Origin: Flammeovirgaceae bacterium UBA6059
GTDB lineage: Bacteria > Bacteroidota > Bacteroidia > Cytophagales > Cyclobacteriaceae
Length of the DNA: 64,000 nt
Direction: 5' to 3'
Assembly: GCA_002435755.1 (NCBI GenBank)
Contig: DIYH01000024.1
Coordinates: 62,001-126,000, forward strand
Positions 43,441 through 51,945 of the stretch are shown here, piece by piece. The notes under the pieces were generated by a model that did not search any database, was not told the DNA's origin, and worked only from the letters and a program-made list of their open reading frames with translations. Position 1 is the stretch's first letter. Each line of letters begins with the position of its first letter. A program made the translations under genes and the position numbers.

Positions 43441-44150
43441 TCAGGGGCAGTCCTGATTCTTCACATACTTTTCAAAATACTCTGTAATCGTCATTTCATG
43501 AGGCGAGAAAGTCTCCTCTGCAGTTTTCAGTTTTTCTATAAAGTCCATACGGAAAGCCCGGAAATCATCCCTGAGTCTGCAAAAGGCGATGAGTAGAAAG
43601 TTTCTATGGATGCTGTAGATCGCAAAAGGCTAATACTACGGCTGGTTTGCTTACCCTCAGATGACATATAGTTGATGTCAACCACCTGGAAATGGATGAT
43701 CGCCGACTGGATCTGCATGAGATTATCGCTTGTTTTCTCTTCTTTTTGAGGACCATTGAAATAGATGCAATCTGTCAGCAAATCTGTATTAGCTTTTTGG
43801 GAGTACCTCAGAATGGCCTTTATCTTTTCAAGAGCACTTGACGCATTATCAGTGAGTGATTGGTCTTTATTCTTGTGGACAAGCTGCTCTACCGAGATCA
43901 ATGCATTAGCTTCATATTCAGTGAACAATACAGGTGGGAGGTGATAACCCTCCATGATCTTGTAGCCTTTGCCTTCTTCGGTAAGAATAGGTATGCCTGA
44001 CTGCTCAAGAGTCCTGATATCGCGATAGATCGTACGTATGCTGACGTTATGTCTCTCAGCCAAGTAATTGGCCGTGACAATTCTTTTGGATTGCAATAGT
44101 GTAATAATGGCAGTGAGTCTGGAAAGTCTTGGCTTTTCTTCTCCTTCCAT
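43441..44150 (-). pseudogene. YafY-type HTH/WYL transcriptional regulator, frameshifted
   Basis: An HTH-WYL regulator broken by a one-base deletion. The intact first part (from ATG 44150) has the HTH LSRLTAIITLLQSKRIVTAN with ERHNVSIRTIYRDIRTLEQ, and then the start of the WYL domain (VDINYMSSEGKQTSRSIS). In that frame the end is unrelated (LLRSTASIETFYSS ...) and stops at 43536. The other frame, from about 43630 on, reads PFAIYSIHRNFLLIAFCRL, RDDFRAFRMDFIEKLK and stops at 43441, exactly the conserved WYL C-terminus. The junction is AGCCTTTTG where AGCCCTTTT would restore the frame. It is a pseudogene, a phase-variable homopolymer or a sequencing error. Confidence 0.85.
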
Positions 44151-44283
44151 TGTTTATTTTTTTTCGCTAATCAAGTGTACACTTCTACTCTTCATTTTCG
44201 CATTGATATTATAGAGAATTCATCTCTATTCAGGATTAGAATTGGAGAATAATCTAGTTTTGATGCTATTCGGTAATCAAGGA

Positions 44284-45240
44284 TCAATACCGCTCCCCCA
44301 AAGTCTCAGAAGGTGAGTGCTGATCAATGGTAGTTAAGTCATCTTTAGACAATTCCACATTCAGCGCTTCTAAGTTCTCTTCCAGGCGATGGACTTTTCG
44401 TGTTCCTGGGATGGTCGAGATCTCATCATTCTGACTTAATACCCAGGCAAGAGCAACCTGCGCTTTGGAGATACCTTTAGCTTGCGCTATTTGGTCTATG
44501 ACCTCTACAAATTTTAGGTTTTTCTGAATGGCTTCATCTGTAAACCGTGGATTGCCCAGGCGAAAATCACCTGCTTCTAAATCTGCCCGGCTTTTGATAG
44601 CCCCCGTCAGAAATCCTCGACCCAATGGACTGTACGAAACGAAAGTTATCCCGAGTTCTAGGCAAACTTCAAAAAGCTCTTGTTCCGGTTCACGACTCCA
44701 CAATGAGTACTCTGTCTGTAATGCGCTAATAGGATGAATGGCATGTGCTCTTCTCAAGGTTTCCGGGTCAACTTCAGAAAGACCTATGTATTTGATCTTT
44801 CCCTGCTTTACTAACTCGGCCATGGTGCCGACGATCTCTTCGATCTCCACTTCAGGATCTTGTCGATGCATATAGTAAAGATCAATGGTGTCTGTTCCCA
44901 ATCGCTCGAGGCTATCGTCACATGCTTTGCGGATATATTCAGGCTTTCCGTTGAGTCCCAGGAACTCACCATTTGGTCCGCGCATGATGGCGAATTTGGT
45001 CGCCAAGACCACTTCGCCCCAGCGGTCCTTAAAGGCTTTTGCTAATAATCGCTCGTTTTCACCACTCCCATACATGTCAGCGGTATCGAAAAAGTTGACA
45101 CCTAGATCGATGGCTTTGTGTAGGGTGTTGATCGATTCTGTCTCGTCAAATGAGCCATAGAATTCGGACATGCCCATACAGCCGAGTCCGATACGATTGA
45201 TGTTAAGCGTGCTGTGTCCAATTGTTGTGGTCTGCTTCAT
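44284..45240 (-). CDS. Aldo/keto reductase
   Basis: A 318-residue NADPH-dependent oxidoreductase with the AKR barrel. Catalytic tetrad: Asp52 and Tyr57 in FFDTADMYGSGENE, Lys82 in LATKFAIMRG, His125 in YYMHRQDPEVE. The cofactor segment IPGTRKVHRLEENLEALNVE is at the C-terminus. The sequence SYSPLGRGFLTGAI places it in the AKR13-like subgroup acting on small aldehydes. Single gene with its own 5' gap. Confidence 0.94.
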   Translation of the reverse strand: MKQTTTIGHSTLNINRIGLGCMGMSEFYGSFDETESINTLHKAIDLGVNFFDTADMYGSGENERLLAKAFKDRWGEVVLATKFAIMRGPNGEFLGLNGKPEYIRKACDDSLERLGTDTIDLYYMHRQDPEVEIEEIVGTMAELVKQGKIKYIGLSEVDPETLRRAHAIHPISALQTEYSLWSREPEQELFEVCLELGITFVSYSPLGRGFLTGAIKSRADLEAGDFRLGNPRFTDEAIQKNLKFVEVIDQIAQAKGISKAQVALAWVLSQNDEISTIPGTRKVHRLEENLEALNVELSKDDLTTIDQHSPSETLGERY

Positions 45241-45359
45241 TTTGCTTTCTTACGTTTGACAAGTATTACAAGCGATTATCTAATATAGACTATAGAAAAT
45301 AGAAGGTACAACTTCTTAATCTGAAACGAAAACCAGGAAAGAATATGAGTTTGTGAACC

Positions 45360-46331
45360 CTACCTTAAGCTAGTGTTATTCGATAAACATTGTTCCTCAT
45401 TCCTGTCGATTCCGAAATGTTCCAGTACTCGCATTGCTCTCAACGTATTCCACCGGCTTGGTGTACTGGCTTTTTCCATCGAGAAGTGCTGCTTTCCAGG
45501 ATGAGCAGCTTGCATGTTCCAGGTACCTATACGATTTCTTTTAGCAAGAATCACTTGAATCGCAGGTTCCATTCTTTCGTCCCATGAGGCCTTGGCAAAC
45601 TGAAAATAATCTAATGCACGCAATATGTCATATTTCCATCTACCTGGGTAAGAGAGCTTCAGGAAGTCTTTATGTATCATCTCGCCTGTCCTATCGGAAA
45701 GGAATAGTTTGTGTAGCAGGATGAATTCCTGAGCTGTTGCCTGTGCCCGTTTTACTTCTTCAAGTCTATAGGAGTGGCCGGCCTGTACGTAAGTTTCGAA
45801 CCCTTCGAGTACAGATATGGTCGAGTGAAGCGAACTATGTGTTGCACCACTACGCGTGGTGCGGCAATTAAATCCTCCATCTGGCATAAGTTCGCCAAGC
45901 AGGGCGTTTACTACTGATTGGAGATGCTTCTCTGGCGTTTGGAAGTAGCTGGCAAAGTTGAGGAACATACCATTGACACAAACATCACTCCGCTGAGAGG
46001 TAGATGGCCCTAGCCTGATACCACCGTCCTCAGCGATGTGGGTGTCCAGGATCATATCTATGGAGTCCCGGATTGGCTGGATTGCCTGACTGATATTGAG
46101 ATTGCGGAGATCGAGTAGTGTATAGTGGGTTGAGATCCACTTCGGCTGATAGTAGCTTTCTCCCCAGAACCCGTTAGGCTGGCGTTGATCGAGGAACCGC
46201 TTGCCCCAACTTTGGCGTGCGATAAGGTCCTGTAGCTCTGGTTTAGACTTACCCAAAAGGTCCCGACAGGTCTGGTACTGGATAGACGGGTCTCCGTCGA
46301 GTAGCCAAGCTATGATTTCTTCATGATCCAA
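45360..46331 (-). CDS. Alpha/alpha-toroid (squalene-cyclase-like) protein of unknown function
   Basis: A 323-residue soluble protein with repeated helix pairs like the terpenoid cyclase/prenyltransferase toroid: QPNGFWGESYYQPKWISTHY, ILDTHIAEDGGIRLG, LGELMPDGGFNCRTTRSGAT, ILAKRNRIGTWNMQAAHPGK. The cyclase DxDD motif and QW repeats are absent, so it is unlikely to be a terpene cyclase. Members are usually annotated as hypothetical. The start is TTG at 46331, since an in-frame stop lies 15 nt upstream and no ATG exists nearby. Confidence 0.75.
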   Translation of the reverse strand: MDHEEIIAWLLDGDPSIQYQTCRDLLGKSKPELQDLIARQSWGKRFLDQRQPNGFWGESYYQPKWISTHYTLLDLRNLNISQAIQPIRDSIDMILDTHIAEDGGIRLGPSTSQRSDVCVNGMFLNFASYFQTPEKHLQSVVNALLGELMPDGGFNCRTTRSGATHSSLHSTISVLEGFETYVQAGHSYRLEEVKRAQATAQEFILLHKLFLSDRTGEMIHKDFLKLSYPGRWKYDILRALDYFQFAKASWDERMEPAIQVILAKRNRIGTWNMQAAHPGKQHFSMEKASTPSRWNTLRAMRVLEHFGIDRNEEQCLSNNTSLR

Positions 46332-46428
46332 GAGCCTTAAGATTTAGGTGCCTATTCAAAGAACAAAAGAGATCACAAGATTGATCCCCTGTCTAGTAGA
46401 GATCTGCCATCTTCTAATTCAGGTAAGT

Positions 46429-46953
46429 CTAAGGCTTCCCTTTTGAAAATACCCAAAGTGTGCCTTTATGAATGATCAAGTAAATGAGAAACCCAACGAT
46501 CTGCAGGATTAGCCCAATTCCTATTGGCAGTACTCCTCCAAAAGTATAGAGCATGCCTAGTGCGAAACCAAGTAATGATTCCGGTAGATAAACCCTGAGA
46601 AAAAGCGCCAGTGCCCAGGGGAGCATGATGTAGTATTGAAGAATCTCTTCAAGCCGGAATTCCCAGAGCAGTCCAACTGAAAGCCCGAAGATCAGTCCAG
46701 CCAGCAAGTAAGGATTGCGTGAATAGCGTCGAGTTTCATTTGATCCATCCTTACGATCGCGCTTTTCAATGATGGTTAAAACTATCCACGTGAGCGAAGG
46801 TATGGTCAGCATTCCCCACCAGTTGGTGATTCCCGGTAGGCTATCATCAGCGAGCGGATAATGTGTCACCACACCACCATTGTAATGCTCAAGTAGAATG
46901 AGAGCTAACGTGAAAAGTGCTGCACCAAAGACAGCCTGGAGTTTTTTATTCAT
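46429..46953 (-). CDS. Integral membrane protein of unknown function
   Basis: A 174-residue protein with about five hydrophobic helices (near 7-22, 46-63, 83-101, 109-140, 142-163) and short charged loops (IEKRDRKDGSNETRRYSRNP). No family is recognised. It lies 50 bp downstream of the serine hydrolase gene on the same strand and may be co-transcribed. Confidence 0.75.
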   Translation of the reverse strand: MNKKLQAVFGAALFTLALILLEHYNGGVVTHYPLADDSLPGITNWWGMLTIPSLTWIVLTIIEKRDRKDGSNETRRYSRNPYLLAGLIFGLSVGLLWEFRLEEILQYYIMLPWALALFLRVYLPESLLGFALGMLYTFGGVLPIGIGLILQIVGFLIYLIIHKGTLWVFSKGKP

Positions 46954-47003
46954 AATTCTTAGGATAAGGGGTAGATGGGGACGTTTCTATTTAACTCGAA
47001 AGA

Positions 47004-48182
47004 TTAGTCGATTAGGTTGGGAAGAATCCTGGTCTGAAAGGCCAGATAACTGGACTTTTCCGTGTTCCCATGGATATTCCAACCATTGAACACAGTTATT
47101 AGCTCATTCTCAGGTGATACGAACAAGAATTGTCCACCGTATCCATTTCCAGCGAATATCTTGGTCTCACTGCCTTCCCGCACTGGCACCCACCATTGAT
47201 AACCATAACTCGTATGCTCATTGATATCAACAACTGGCATGGTGGAAGTGGTAACCCAATCTTCGGAAATGACCTGCTGTCCTTCCCAGGTTCCTTTGTT
47301 CAGCATCAGGTATCCAATTTTGGCAAGACTATGTGAGCTTAGATAGAGTCCGCCCTCCGTATCGACTTCACCTCTTGGTGTGGTTTTCCAATAATACTCG
47401 GTTATGCCGATAGGGCCAAACAGCTTCTCTTCTGCCCATTGGTCGATGCGTTTTCCAGTAGCTTCTCTTACTATTTTACCAAGCAATACGCTTGCACCAC
47501 TATTATATTCAAAGGTGGTACCGGGTAGCGTATCCATCTCATGAGAGAGTACATAGGTGATCCAGTCATCGCTGAGTTCCATAACAATGCAGTCATTGGT
47601 AGTTTCGTCATAGTTGTCTTCATCCCACAATAATCCGGACCTCATAGTGAGGAGGTCCTCAATGGTGATGGAAGCTTTTCGAGGGTCTGACCAATCCACC
47701 TCATATTTGCTGAAATACGCGACAATGGTTGTATCCAAGGTAGGGATCAGTCCTTCATCTACCGCAATGCCAAGCAGCATGGAGGTGACGCTCTTGGTGA
47801 CAGATTGCATGCTATGAAGCTCTGTACCATTGTAGTATGGATGCCATGCAGGGTGGTCGTAGTTGTATTGGAAGTTAGTAGTATCGTATTGTACCGCAAC
47901 GGTCTCGTAATCCTGGTCGTAGTGCTCATCAAAAACCAACTTACCATTTTTGACTACCATGAAGTGATCGATCAGACCATAGCTTCCCGCCAGGATATCC
48001 TGGTGGATCGAATCCAGTGCTATTGCGCTGATTCCCTCTGCTTCCGGCGTTGAGCTGGGCCAATAGGCGGCCGAGTTTGAGTGTTCAGGCTCTTCAGCAG
48101 CTTTTTGCTTTGGCTGGCCGCAACTGGCAAATAAAAGTAAGCCACCGGTGGCTAGCGCATATAAAGATTGGATAATTTGCAT
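47004..48182 (-). CDS. Class C beta-lactamase-related serine hydrolase lipoprotein
   Basis: A 392-residue lipoprotein (lipobox FASC, Cys21) of the beta-lactamase/penicillin-binding-protein-like AmpC fold. Nucleophile Ser127 with Lys130 in MQSVTKSVTSMLLG (SxxK); Tyr226 in EYNSGASVLLGKI (YxN/S). The C-terminal KTG equivalent is not obvious, but GNGYGGQFLFV in the expected place is usual for the esterase/peptidase-like relatives. Substrates are probably peptidoglycan-derived or D-amino peptides; true beta-lactam resistance should not be assumed. It contains CTACCGCAA (47759) and a TACCGCAA variant (47892). Confidence 0.9.
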   Translation of the reverse strand: MQIIQSLYALATGGLLLFASCGQPKQKAAEEPEHSNSAAYWPSSTPEAEGISAIALDSIHQDILAGSYGLIDHFMVVKNGKLVFDEHYDQDYETVAVQYDTTNFQYNYDHPAWHPYYNGTELHSMQSVTKSVTSMLLGIAVDEGLIPTLDTTIVAYFSKYEVDWSDPRKASITIEDLLTMRSGLLWDEDNYDETTNDCIVMELSDDWITYVLSHEMDTLPGTTFEYNSGASVLLGKIVREATGKRIDQWAEEKLFGPIGITEYYWKTTPRGEVDTEGGLYLSSHSLAKIGYLMLNKGTWEGQQVISEDWVTTSTMPVVDINEHTSYGYQWWVPVREGSETKIFAGNGYGGQFLFVSPENELITVFNGWNIHGNTEKSSYLAFQTRILPNLID

Positions 48183-48248
48183 GAGTTGAGGGTTGGACCA
48201 CTACCAAGATAGTCATTTCTCAACCCATGCTTTGGACTAAAAGACGAA

Positions 48249-48488
48249 TCAGAACTTTCCTCCATTCACATCATTTTTGGGTATCGACTCCACATTACCC
48301 CGGTGCTCTACCACCTTGCCATTTTCCAGTCGGAAGATATCGACTTGTACATGGCCTTAATTGACTTTGGCATCATTACAATTGGACTTGCAGGGTGTAG
48401 TTACAAAATTGCCCAGACCTACTAAGAGCACTAGCTCGTCATAGTTGAGAGTCTGGTTGGGATCACTCACTAAGTTGCCGACAATGCT
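48249..48488 (-). pseudogene. Decayed SnoaL/NTF2-like gene remnant
   Basis: The minus strand of this otherwise gene-free gap (48183-48534) reads, in one frame, SIVGNLVSDPNQTLNYDELV, LLVGLGNFVTTPCKSNCNDA, KVN, an in-frame TAA, then GHVQVDIFRLENGKVVEH and a normal ending NDVNGGKF with stop at 48249. LNYDE, VGxGNFV, DIFRLENGKVVEH and the NGGKF end are the hallmark series of the predicted SnoaL-like aldol-condensation/NTF2 group. The 5' part is missing (a stop precedes Ser at 48488), the central TAA interrupts it, and EHRG replaces the usual EHWD. So the gene is truncated and inactive. Confidence 0.75.
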
Positions 48489-48534
48489 CTAGACTATTTA
48501 TTGATTTGACCAGAATACTACTTAGACTTGAGAA

Positions 48535-49584
48535 ATGAATTTCTGCACCCGACGAAATTTAAAGCTAATACGAGGTTATTGCATTGGTTGGACAGTCGCC
48601 TTTATATTCTTGTCTATCGTTAGGGGAGTTGGTACGGTGGAGCTCGGCAGCTTGCAGTTTGGGTTTTTGCAGAGCCTCCTGATCGCATTTACGCTTGGTC
48701 CCATCATCGGGGCAATATCAGGCACATCTGAGATCTGGATGGAGGAACGCTTCTACCGTAAAATACCCATCATTCAGTTTTTACTGCTAAGGCTAGCGTA
48801 CATGGTATTGTTCATCCTTGCGCTCATTGTTGCGGCCTACGCGGTGTACCAATTCTATTTTGGGACGGATCTTGACATCATCTCATTTGCCTCAGATAGA
48901 GGTAGTCATGCCATCTACTTCTACGTGATTTCGGTAGACTTCATGATTAACGCCGTTCAGCAGGTTAACCTGATGCTTGGCCAGGGTAATTTGGGCAAGC
49001 TGCTTACAGGTGAGTTTTATCACCCGCGTGAAGAGGAGCGGATTTTTATGTTTTTGGATCTTCAGTCATCGACTACCCTAGCGGAAAAACTAGGGCACAT
49101 CGAGTATAGCTTGTTGATACAAGATTGCTTTAATGATCTTGGAGTAGTGGAGGAGGAGGGAGCCGAAATCTACCAATATGTTGGGGATGAAGCGGTGCTC
49201 ACATGGGACCTGAATAAGCATCTGGAAAGTGCAAAGTTCACTGAGGCTTTCTACCGCTTTAAGCATCAGATTGGATCGAGAGAAGCTCATTATCAAGAGC
49301 GATACGGAGTACTACCCTTCTTTAAAGCAGGAGCCCATGTTGGTACAGTGACCGTAACCGAAATCGGTAAGTTCAAAAGGGAAATTGCCTACCATGGCGA
49401 CCCAATTAATACTGCCGCCAGGATCCAGAGCATGTGCAACGAACTCAATGCAGAACTGCTTATATCCGAGGCTTTGGTTGAGCGTGTTGATCAGCAAAGT
49501 TTCACCACTGCAAGTACAGGATCCATTCAGTTAAAGGGAAAACAGCAACAGGTTCAACTCTTTAGCGTGTCCGAGACGCAATGA
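48535..49584 (+). CDS. Membrane class III adenylate/guanylate cyclase
   Basis: A 349-residue protein with an N-terminal membrane region of about four helices (13-30, 43-62, 80-108, 126-148) and a C-terminal class III cyclase domain (166-345). Metal-binding Asp175 is in FMFLDLQSST and Asp218 in YVGDEAVLTW. The substrate-binding and transition-state part is KREIAYHGDPINTAARIQSM with Asp289, Asn292 and Arg296, a set compatible with adenylate cyclase activity. It probably signals by cAMP in response to a membrane cue. It sits between a decayed gene and a convergent operon, with a terminator 44 nt after it. Confidence 0.92.
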   Translation: MNFCTRRNLKLIRGYCIGWTVAFIFLSIVRGVGTVELGSLQFGFLQSLLIAFTLGPIIGAISGTSEIWMEERFYRKIPIIQFLLLRLAYMVLFILALIVAAYAVYQFYFGTDLDIISFASDRGSHAIYFYVISVDFMINAVQQVNLMLGQGNLGKLLTGEFYHPREEERIFMFLDLQSSTTLAEKLGHIEYSLLIQDCFNDLGVVEEEGAEIYQYVGDEAVLTWDLNKHLESAKFTEAFYRFKHQIGSREAHYQERYGVLPFFKAGAHVGTVTVTEIGKFKREIAYHGDPINTAARIQSMCNELNAELLISEALVERVDQQSFTTASTGSIQLKGKQQQVQLFSVSETQ

Positions 49585-49624
49585 TACGTTGGTTAATCAG
49601 AGCTTAACTCTTAACATCTAAATC

Positions 49625-49660
49625 AAAAAAGAGACTACCGCAAAGGGCAGTCTCTTTAAA
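49625..49660 (-). terminator. Intrinsic terminator of the AraC-led operon, with embedded TTGCGGTAG
   Basis: Read on the minus strand, arms AAAGAGACTGCC and GGTAGTCTCTTT pair over 12 positions around the loop CTTTGC and are followed by six T, a standard terminator for the operon ending at 49679. On the plus strand it also follows the cyclase gene and may act weakly in both directions. The distal arm plus loop contains the repeated word TTGCGGTAG (49635-49643). Confidence 0.85.
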
Positions 49661-49678
49661 GTCAATGGTCAAGATGAT

Positions 49679-50095
49679 CTAAGCCTTGAGCTTGACATCC
49701 TGTCGGCTATACATCGTTCGAAGTTTTGAATAGATCACCACGACGATAATGTATTCCAAACCCAGCAGCCAGAAACCATAATCACCGAAGAAGGTATAAT
49801 GATCTCCACCAGCAGGATATATGAATACGGGTACTGTGATCGCAGCATCCAGGACTATGGTATTCATGAACATAAAAGTTCCTAAAACTAATCCACTGGT
49901 AGTCGAACCTCTCAGGTAATAGTGCCTTGCTCCAACAGTAGCAGCAGGAATAAGCGCCACTAACAGTACCAAATTGGCTTGCGCCTCTTGATCGTTCATC
50001 ACTGGGATGAAGAATGACGTTACATATGCCGTCACGCCTATAGTCCAGGCAATAAGTGCAGACAGCATAGCTTTTGGGATATCTGGCCTTTTCAT
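49679..50095 (-). CDS. Four-helix membrane protein of unknown function
   Basis: A 138-residue protein started at ATG 50095 (an in-frame GTG at 50116 is less likely). Four helices are visible (about 8-24, 36-52, 60-80, 98-120), with a conserved-looking VGARHYYLRGSTTSGLVLG and an aromatic loop YPAGGDHYTFFGDYGFW. No family is named with confidence. It is the last gene of the AraC-led operon, 24 nt downstream of the NmrA-like gene, and is followed by a terminator. Confidence 0.75.
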   Translation of the reverse strand: MKRPDIPKAMLSALIAWTIGVTAYVTSFFIPVMNDQEAQANLVLLVALIPAATVGARHYYLRGSTTSGLVLGTFMFMNTIVLDAAITVPVFIYPAGGDHYTFFGDYGFWLLGLEYIIVVVIYSKLRTMYSRQDVKLKA

Positions 50096-50119
50096 GGTGT
50101 TAGATCTATAGTTCACAGA

Positions 50120-50962
50120 TTATATTGACTGGGGAACTGATTGATTCCAGACTCCAGAAGCCACCGTCTTTTCTACATACGCTTCGAAAGACACAGGTTT
50201 ACGATTGAGTACTTCCTCTACATCATTTGAAATGGTCTGGTTTTCAGAGTGCCCCAAGACTTCAGTGAACAAATATTCTAAGAGCCATATGTGTGACTCT
50301 GGAAGTCCGGCCTCAACCAGGCTAGCCTTGAACTCATCCATTGAGATAGGTTGATACTGTATGGTTCTTCCTAGTTTTTGGCTGATGATGCCAGCGACTT
50401 CTTCAAAGGTCAATTTTTTTGGACCAGTGACCGTGAGCGTCTTACCGTTGAGCGTATCGTCAAGCAACGCTTTTATGACCATATCTGCAATGTCTTTAGT
50501 GTCTGTATATGGGATCTTGGCGTCTTCCATTGGCAATGCCATATGACCAGCCAATATGTAGTCCACAAATGCTCCTTCACTGAAGTTCTGATTGAACCAA
50601 GATGCTCTTACAAGCGTATAGTTGAGACCTGAGTTGGCAATGATCTGTTCGCAGGCCTCCGCCTCGGTCTCACCCTTACCTGAAAGGAGCACAACCTTTT
50701 CAAGACCTTCTTTAAGAGCTGCCTCTGCAAGGTTAGCAATAGCCGATTTGGCTCCCGGAACGGCTAGGTCTGGATAGTATACGATGTAAGCCCGGTCCAT
50801 TCCTTTCAGTGCAGGTCTGTAAGTAGACGGATCTTCCCAGTCAAATGCTGGTGAGCTGTTTCTGCCACCGATACGGACATTATGTCCAAGCTGATTGAAC
50901 CCTTTTACTACGTGGCTACCAGTTTTACCTGTTCCACCAATTACTAAGATGTTGTGTTGCAT
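50120..50962 (-). CDS. NmrA-like NAD(P)-binding protein
   Basis: A 280-residue atypical short-chain dehydrogenase. The N-terminal dinucleotide motif is ILVIGGTGKTGSHVVKGF (GxxGxxG), and the middle has VVLLSGKGETEAE and LVRASWFNQNFSEGAF, typical of NmrA/azoreductase-type proteins related to quinone reductase QorB. The YxxxK pair of classical SDR enzymes is not evident. The C-terminal half has the substrate lobe (LTFEEVAGIISQKLGRTIQY). It may reduce quinones or act as a redox sensor. Member of a five-gene operon with a cytochrome and DUF1772, which supports a redox theme. Confidence 0.88.
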   Translation of the reverse strand: MQHNILVIGGTGKTGSHVVKGFNQLGHNVRIGGRNSSPAFDWEDPSTYRPALKGMDRAYIVYYPDLAVPGAKSAIANLAEAALKEGLEKVVLLSGKGETEAEACEQIIANSGLNYTLVRASWFNQNFSEGAFVDYILAGHMALPMEDAKIPYTDTKDIADMVIKALLDDTLNGKTLTVTGPKKLTFEEVAGIISQKLGRTIQYQPISMDEFKASLVEAGLPESHIWLLEYLFTEVLGHSENQTISNDVEEVLNRKPVSFEAYVEKTVASGVWNQSVPQSI

Positions 50963-50990
50963 AATTGAAAATATTTATAATGAATGTTTA

Positions 50991-51488
50991 TTATTTGTTA
51001 TACAAGAAGAAACCCCAGACGGCACCTGAAAATGACACCACTGAGAAGATCATTCTGATAAGATGGAGGTGGTTCCAGTTGGTTTCGTAATACTCCCGGA
51101 ATGCTGCGATGCTGTCATCACTCATTTCTGATAGTTTGAGGACATCCAGTTGATCGTTAAGTGGAACATTTCCCAGCCCGGTAACTCCCACAGTACCCAT
51201 CAGGTAGGTGATGGAGGAAACCGACATTACCCAAAAAGCCATTTTGTTGGCTTGGAACTGGTGAATACTGGCCAGGCTCAAAAAGACTATACTGCCAAAA
51301 AAGACAATATAGAAAGCTGGGTTGAGGATGGCCTTGTTGATGGACTGCATGGTCTCCAGGTAGGTGCTGTTTTGAACATTTTGCGTACCGGGAATGACGG
51401 ATACAGACCAGCCGTAAAACAACCCTGCTGATAGTCCGGTGAGTATCACCGCGCCGAGCATGATGAAGGATTTGATTGAGATTTCCAT
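50991..51488 (-). CDS. DUF1772 membrane protein
   Basis: A 165-residue protein with four helices, started at ATG 51488, two bases after the stop of the cytochrome gene. An alternative start at 51518 would overlap that gene. The DUF1772 pattern GLSAGLFYGWSVSVIPGTQN is near the N-terminus and the NWNHLHLIRMIFSVVSF ending is also typical. The family includes anthrone-oxygenase-like proteins, so an oxygenase role on aromatic or quinone substrates has been proposed for relatives, but no catalytic residues are proven. Part of the AraC-led operon. Confidence 0.85.
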   Translation of the reverse strand: MEISIKSFIMLGAVILTGLSAGLFYGWSVSVIPGTQNVQNSTYLETMQSINKAILNPAFYIVFFGSIVFLSLASIHQFQANKMAFWVMSVSSITYLMGTVGVTGLGNVPLNDQLDVLKLSEMSDDSIAAFREYYETNWNHLHLIRMIFSVVSFSGAVWGFFLYNK

Positions 51489-51490
51489 TG

Positions 51491-51844
51491 TTAGTCTATG
51501 TTTTTTGTTGATAGCCATTTTTTAAGTGTTGCATATTCTGCTGAGGTGAGCCGAATATCACCTTTGGGCATCCGTCGCTCTACGAAAACCATGTTGTAGA
51601 TTTTGGTAGCCCGCTTCTTCATGTTCTTCTCTTTGAAGATCATCATTGGATTTTGCTTCCTGTGACAGATGTTGCACTTGGTATCGAGTATTTCTAGGGC
51701 CTGACCTTTTAGTTCAAGTGTCTCTTTTGCAGGTCTGGCCGGATCGTAGGAAGGCATAGCATTGCCACTAGAGTAGTTGATCAGGAAAATGACTATGACC
51801 ACCAATACTCCCAGCCAGACAATCAATGTGTTGTGTTTTTGCAT
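51491..51844 (-). CDS. Small membrane-anchored c-type cytochrome
   Basis: Start set at ATG 51844 (MQKHNTLIVWLG), directly before the membrane helix (about 7-23); the frame extends to 51904. The 117-residue product has one haem attachment site CNICH (Cys57, Cys60, His61) and a later methionine in VERRMPKGD that could be the distal ligand. The C-terminal helix TSAEYATLKKWL fits cytochrome c folds. It is the first gene after the AraC regulator, and a small periplasmic electron carrier for the operon's oxidoreductases is likely. Confidence 0.88.
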   Translation of the reverse strand: MQKHNTLIVWLGVLVVIVIFLINYSSGNAMPSYDPARPAKETLELKGQALEILDTKCNICHRKQNPMMIFKEKNMKKRATKIYNMVFVERRMPKGDIRLTSAEYATLKKWLSTKNID

Positions 51845-51945
51845 TTGCTTCTTAGTTGAGTTCTGAAGCAAAGGTTGGCTATTGGGGAGGCTGAATCTTG
51901 ACACTTCCTGCCAATCACTTGACAGTTTACGCCAGAATTAAAGAA

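Noticed and set aside
44211..44229. Inverted repeat ATAGAGA / TCTCTAT as terminator of the aldo/keto reductase gene
   Set aside because: Stem is only 7 AT-rich pairs with no T-run; too weak to call.
47004..48182. Beta-lactamase resistance gene
   Set aside because: SxxK and YxN are present, but the KTG triad equivalent is not clear and the family is mostly esterases or peptidases; the annotation is kept general.
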